Shown: positions 22,503 to 26,926 of the stretch, piece by piece | How positions within the stretch are numbered: the first letter of the stretch is position 1 | Layout of the letters: each line of letters starts with the position of its first letter | Assembly (NCBI GenBank): GCA_003136295.1 | Contig: PLDZ01000080.1 | Location: forward strand, 1-26,926 | Reading direction: 5' to 3' | DNA length: 26,926 nucleotides | Source of the DNA: Candidatus Dormiibacterota bacterium | GTDB lineage: Bacteria > Chloroflexota > Dormibacteria > Aeolococcales > Aeolococcaceae | Notes under the pieces: generated by a model | Told to the model about the DNA's origin: nothing | Seen by the model: the letters and a program-made list of their open reading frames with translations, nothing else | The model's database searches: none | Program-made: the position numbers and the translations under genes

Positions 22503-24119
22503 CTAGACCAGGCGGCGCTGCCTCCGAATCTCAGCCGCTGCGATGGAGCTCAGACCGAGGCCACCTAGCAGGAGCCCGATCGCCGGAGCGGCCGGGGATC
22601 CGACGCCGGTCCCTGGGGTCGTGATGCCCTGGACACCGCTGGTCACTGCGGTGATGTGCACGGGCTCATCGCCGCACTTGTCGTTGGAGCTGATGTTGTT
22701 GGCGTCGCCGCTGTAGACGGCGATCCAGTTGTACGTCCCAGCAGTCTTGGTGCCGGCAAAGCTTGCCGACTTCGCTGTGCCGTTCGCCCCGAGCGCGACG
22801 GTGCTTGTGAAGATGGCCGCGCTGCTGCACGAAGGATCAGCGGGGCTGTACAGCGAGAACACGACCGTGCCACTGGGGTCCATGCCGTTCGAGATCGTCA
22901 CGGTGTCGAAGATCACAGTTCCGGTGACGCCGCCCGGCGAGGGGGTCGACGTCAGCCCGTCCGAGTGCTTGCCGATGGTGACGACTTCCTTGTCGCACCC
23001 ACTGCGTGCCTCGGTGTTGTTGCTGTCACCGCCGTAGTCGGCAACCCATCGGTAGGAGCCGGTCTCGGTGGTGGTGTATCCGGGCGCCGGCACGCTGGCC
23101 TTGCCATCAACGAGCGCGATCGGTCCTGCCATGAAGATCCAGCCGTGCGGGGCGCTGGCGGTCTTCTGGTCGAAGCTGCAGGTCGCGTTGTCCGGTCCGA
23201 ACAGGTAGAAACGGATGTTTCCGGTCGGGTGGTCGCCGATCACCTTTGCCGAATCCGTGATGGCGGTACCAACGGGTGCGCCGTCAGCGCTCGAGGGTTG
23301 CGTGTCGATGCGCGTCGGCATCTTGTCGATGGTGACGGCTTCCTTGCCGCATCCACTCCGCGCCTCGGTGTTGTTGCTGTCACCACCGTAGTCGACGACC
23401 CATTGGTAGACGCCGGTCACCGTGGTGGTGAATCCCGGCGCTGGAACCTTCGCCTTGCCCTTGTCGAGCGCGATCGGTCCTGCCATGAAGATCCAGCCGT
23501 GCGGCTCGTTGGCCGAGGTCTGATCGAAGTTGCAGGTCGTGTTGTCCGGTCCGAAGAGGTAGAAACGCACGTTTCCGGTCGGGTTGAAGCCTTCGACGGT
23601 TGCCGAATCGGTGATCGCCGTACCGACGGGCGCGCCCTTGGCATCCGACGGTGTCGTATCGATGCTGGTGGGAGTCTTGTTCACCGTCACCGGCTCATCG
23701 CCGCAGGTGGTGGGACCGGACTCAACAGCTCCGCTCGCGGTGATGATGATCTCCGCGGTCCACTGGAATGTCCCCGTCGACTGCGGCACAAACGTGGCCG
23801 AGGTGACGGTGCTGTCGGTCAGCGAGGCCGTTGTGACCGCCTCGCTGTCGGTGAAGACAGGGCTGGAGCCCTGCACGCCGCAGGTACCCGGGGCCCAGAG
23901 GAAGAACTCCACGTGGCGGGAGCTGTCGGCGTAGACGAGCGCCTGGTCGGCGAGTGCCGTCGTGCCCACCACGCCGACCGCCGGCTGAGGCGTCGTGCTG
24001 AGGATGTAATGCGCCGACGCAGACATCGTCGTGGCAAGGCCCGCGACCGCCACCCCGAGGACGGCGCTACCGCCAATGGCCAAGGTGCGAGCGCTTCTCG
24101 CCCAACTTCGCTGCCGCAT
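22503..24119 (-). CDS. Secreted protein with four Ig-like repeats and a membrane anchor
   Basis: The 538-residue protein starts at an ATG with AGGAGGG six bases upstream and has a Sec signal peptide (hydrophobic 13-32, likely cut at SASA-H near 36). Four Ig-like repeats follow (about 37-147, 148-265, 266-383, 384-492), each with two Cys (80/139, 196/257, 313/375, 431/482) that probably form one disulfide per repeat. Repeats 2 and 3 are nearly alike. The C-terminus has TTPGTG (500-505), a hydrophobic segment (about 511-529) and a basic tail RRQRR, but no LPXTG. Such proteins reach out from the cell surface in adhesion or act as spacers. The ligand is unknown. Confidence 0.88.
   Translation of the reverse strand: MRQRSWARSARTLAIGGSAVLGVAVAGLATTMSASAHYILSTTPQPAVGVVGTTALADQALVYADSSRHVEFFLWAPGTCGVQGSSPVFTDSEAVTTASLTDSTVTSATFVPQSTGTFQWTAEIIITASGAVESGPTTCGDEPVTVNKTPTSIDTTPSDAKGAPVGTAITDSATVEGFNPTGNVRFYLFGPDNTTCNFDQTSANEPHGWIFMAGPIALDKGKAKVPAPGFTTTVTGVYQWVVDYGGDSNNTEARSGCGKEAVTIDKMPTRIDTQPSSADGAPVGTAITDSAKVIGDHPTGNIRFYLFGPDNATCSFDQKTASAPHGWIFMAGPIALVDGKASVPAPGYTTTETGSYRWVADYGGDSNNTEARSGCDKEVVTIGKHSDGLTSTPSPGGVTGTVIFDTVTISNGMDPSGTVVFSLYSPADPSCSSAAIFTSTVALGANGTAKSASFAGTKTAGTYNWIAVYSGDANNISSNDKCGDEPVHITAVTSGVQGITTPGTGVGSPAAPAIGLLLGGLGLSSIAAAEIRRQRRLV
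22971..23324 (-). repeat. Ig-like module, copy B
   Basis: This 354-bp (118-codon) unit encodes residues 266-383 of the Ig-like protein and is the direct tandem partner of copy A. Shared blocks include APVGTAITDSA, RFYLFGPDN, PHGWIFMAGPIAL and DYGGDSNNTEARSGC. Stretches of DNA over 20 bp are identical between copies. Confidence 0.85.
23325..23678 (-). repeat. Ig-like module, copy A
   Basis: This 354-bp unit encodes residues 148-265 and adjoins copy B with no gap and in phase. The close match points to a fairly recent in-frame duplication. The outer two Ig-like repeats are much more diverged. Confidence 0.85.
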
Positions 24120-24177
24120 GGATGAACCCTCCTGATCCGGCGCCTCCCAGCGCCCCCTGCTACCCTGACCCGCCCAC

Positions 24178-24189
24178 TACATCGATGTA
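24178..24189. promoter_or_regulatory. 12-bp perfect palindrome, possible operator
   Basis: TACATCGATGTA reads the same on both strands. It lies downstream of the predicted start of transcription for the Ig-like gene and overlaps the first copy of a direct repeat. This is a suitable site for a dimeric repressor, but no regulator gene is nearby. Confidence 0.35.
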
Positions 24190-24246
24190 ACGAACGCTTC
24201 TAACACGTCGTTCCAATCGAACGGCGTTATTGTAACAAACGCTCTG
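24186..24246. repeat. Two direct repeats 45 bp apart
   Basis: TGTAACGAACGCTTCT (24186-24201) and TGTAACAAACGCTCTG (24231-24246) share most bases. The second copy covers the -10 end and spacer of the predicted promoter. They could be paired binding sites of one regulator. Confidence 0.4.
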
Positions 24247-24257
24247 CTATGCCGCAA
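24229..24257 (-). promoter_or_regulatory. Candidate promoter of the Ig-like protein gene
   Basis: On the minus strand TTGCGG (24252-24257) and TACAAT (24229-24234) are 17 bp apart. The -10 matches the consensus at five of six positions. Transcription would begin near 24222, leaving a leader of about 100 bases. Confidence 0.45.
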
Positions 24258-24411
24258 GTTCTGAGATCGGACCCGGCGGGAACAGGAGCTTTACTCGGCT
24301 TCGATCGAGGCGCGACGGGGGCCATACGCCCCTCGATGCCGACCTGCCCGCCCTCGAGCGACCCGCGAGCCTGGACCGGTACCGGGTAGTCAGCCGTGCC
24401 CGGGAGCGGGG

Positions 24412-24433
24412 GCGCGGCCCCACTGGGCCGCGC
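24412..24433 (-). terminator. Terminator hairpin of the acetate operon
   Basis: A perfect 9-bp GC stem, GCGCGGCCC (24412-24420) with GGGCCGCGC (24425-24433), closes a 4-base loop 22 bases after the stop codon of the acetate transporter gene. There is no T tract. Confidence 0.6.
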
Positions 24434-24455
24434 GCCGCCTTGACCGGTCGTGCCC

Positions 24456-25082
24456 TCAGACGGGCAGTACGGTTCGCTTGAAGTTGGCGTTGGTCACAAA
24501 CGCGAACGAGCAGTAGATCGCCGCGATCGCGGTGAGCAGGGCGAGGATGCCGGAGATCTGATTCCATCCTGCGCTCGGCAGGCTCTTTGCCCAGAATGCA
24601 ATCGCCAGCGTGATGAACGTGAGAGCGAGCAGGAAGAACACAAGCGACACCCCACGCGAAGCCCCGCCCAGCGAGGCGACGAACATGTAGGCGGTGAAGA
24701 TGCCCCACGCAAGCGCATACAGGCCGAGGATCGGGGTTGGGTCCTTGGGAAGACCCGGTGCGAAGGTCGTGTTGATCAGCACGAAGCTGATCCAGAACAA
24801 CCCGTAACTCGTGAATGCGGTTGCTCCGAACGTGTTACCGACACGGAACTCCCACATGCCGGCCAGGATCTGTCCGGCTCCCCCGAAAGCAATCGCAAGG
24901 GCCAGGACAACGACTGCCGAGCCGGCAGTTGGTCCCGGAGCTGCCGAGATGAAGCCCGCGTTGATGGCCCCGAGCAGCAACGTCGTCATTCCGAATCCGA
25001 TCAATCCCAGCGGTGCTGGGTTTGCCACCGGTGCCACCGACTCCGCTATATAGGGGGCGCCGGGTGAAACTGCGGTTGCCAT
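24456..25082 (-). CDS. GPR1/FUN34/YaaH-family acetate transporter
   Basis: The 208-residue membrane protein has six hydrophobic segments and the family signature NPAPLGL (residues 21-27) at the start of the first. This is the AceTr family, known for acetate and succinate uptake (SatP/YaaH in E. coli, Ato/Ady2 in yeast). The ATG at 25082 has GGAGGG about ten bases upstream and gives the usual family length; a GTG at 25121 would add 13 residues. It follows the acetyl-CoA synthetase gene in the same direction after 83 bp, so uptake and activation of acetate are probably controlled together. Confidence 0.93.
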   Translation of the reverse strand: MATAVSPGAPYIAESVAPVANPAPLGLIGFGMTTLLLGAINAGFISAAPGPTAGSAVVVLALAIAFGGAGQILAGMWEFRVGNTFGATAFTSYGLFWISFVLINTTFAPGLPKDPTPILGLYALAWGIFTAYMFVASLGGASRGVSLVFFLLALTFITLAIAFWAKSLPSAGWNQISGILALLTAIAAIYCSFAFVTNANFKRTVLPV

Positions 25083-25104
25083 AGGTTTGTAGCCCTCCAA
25101 TGAG

Positions 25105-25127
25105 TCCGGAGTAGATCGCACTCCGGA
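25105..25127 (-). promoter_or_regulatory. Hairpin between acetyl-CoA synthetase and transporter genes
   Basis: TCCGGAGT (25105-25112) and ACTCCGGA (25120-25127) form a perfect 8-bp stem with a 7-base loop. Placed between two co-directional genes, it may dampen read-through, protect the upstream transcript end, or be an operator. Confidence 0.45.
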
Positions 25128-25165
25128 GCGTGTTCGTAATCGAACTGTCCCCCACTGCGACGGAT

Positions 25166-26926
<1,761 letters not shown>

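Larger units (their letters stand above)
24120..24455. other. Intergenic region of 336 bp without a gene
   Basis: No convincing gene is seen. Near the Ig-like gene it holds a ribosome binding site, a promoter, a 12-bp palindrome and a direct repeat. The part from about 24260 to 24410 has only small GC palindromes such as CCGGTACCGG. Next to the transporter gene it holds a terminator hairpin. Confidence 0.6.

Noticed and set aside
22971..23678. CRISPR-like or mobile repeat
   Set aside because: The repeat is two 354-bp coding modules in phase within a protein gene, with no spacers, transposase or terminal inverted repeats. No insertion sequence or CRISPR array was seen in the window.
22656..24125. 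489-residue open frame on the plus strand opposite the Ig-like protein gene
   Set aside because: It is an antisense shadow caused by high GC. It has no family motif, is rich in Arg/Gly/Val, and the minus-strand gene has a signal peptide, repeats and a strong ribosome binding site.

Overview
The window is GC-rich, densely coded, accessory-looking bacterial chromosome. The best guess for the host is a monoderm, either an actinobacterium or a relative in the Dormibacterota/Chloroflexota area. Evidence for this is a surface protein ending in LPLTG, a hydrophobic segment and a basic tail; a mycobacterial-style CysQ; lipoboxes; GGAGG-type ribosome binding sites; and no outer-membrane genes. The taxon cannot be fixed from sequence reading alone.

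Region 1 (1-12861) is a surface-glycan locus. A sulfotransferase cut by the left edge runs rightwards and meets a leftward block tail to tail. In transcription order the leftward block holds a beta-helix lipoprotein, a fused GT2-like/GT4 membrane glycosyltransferase, a GT2, a GT4, a sulfotransferase, a Wzx-like flippase, and a 1321-residue GT-C-like membrane protein whose C-terminus is a TPR region behind an internal lipobox. Overlapping stops and starts suggest one operon from about 11.6 kb to 0.8 kb, possibly with a second promoter before the flippase.

Region 2 (13029-17733) holds a third sulfotransferase, a histidine phosphatase with a good promoter and a structured leader, a strong terminator hairpin, then a leftward pair (LPXTG-type surface protein and fourth sulfotransferase) divergent from cysQ. 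CysQ removes 3'-phosphoadenosine 5'-phosphate (PAP), the by-product of PAPS-dependent sulfotransferases, so it fits this neighbourhood.

Region 3 (17871-22251) is a compact rightward operon: HlyD/MacA-like adaptor, MacB-like ATPase, MacB/FtsX-like permease, a 105-residue secreted protein, and a fifth sulfotransferase. Region 4 (22503-24119) is a secreted protein of four Ig-like repeats with a C-terminal membrane anchor. Region 5 (24456-26926) is an acetate module: acetyl-CoA synthetase (cut by the right edge) and a GPR1/FUN34/YaaH acetate transporter.

The most interesting reading is an undescribed sulfated surface system. Five PAPS-type sulfotransferases, glycosyltransferases, a flippase and a PAP phosphatase lie within 22 kb, and two of the sulfotransferases directly follow a gene for a secreted or wall-anchored protein. 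The acceptor molecules are unknown. Genes that make PAPS are not in the window.
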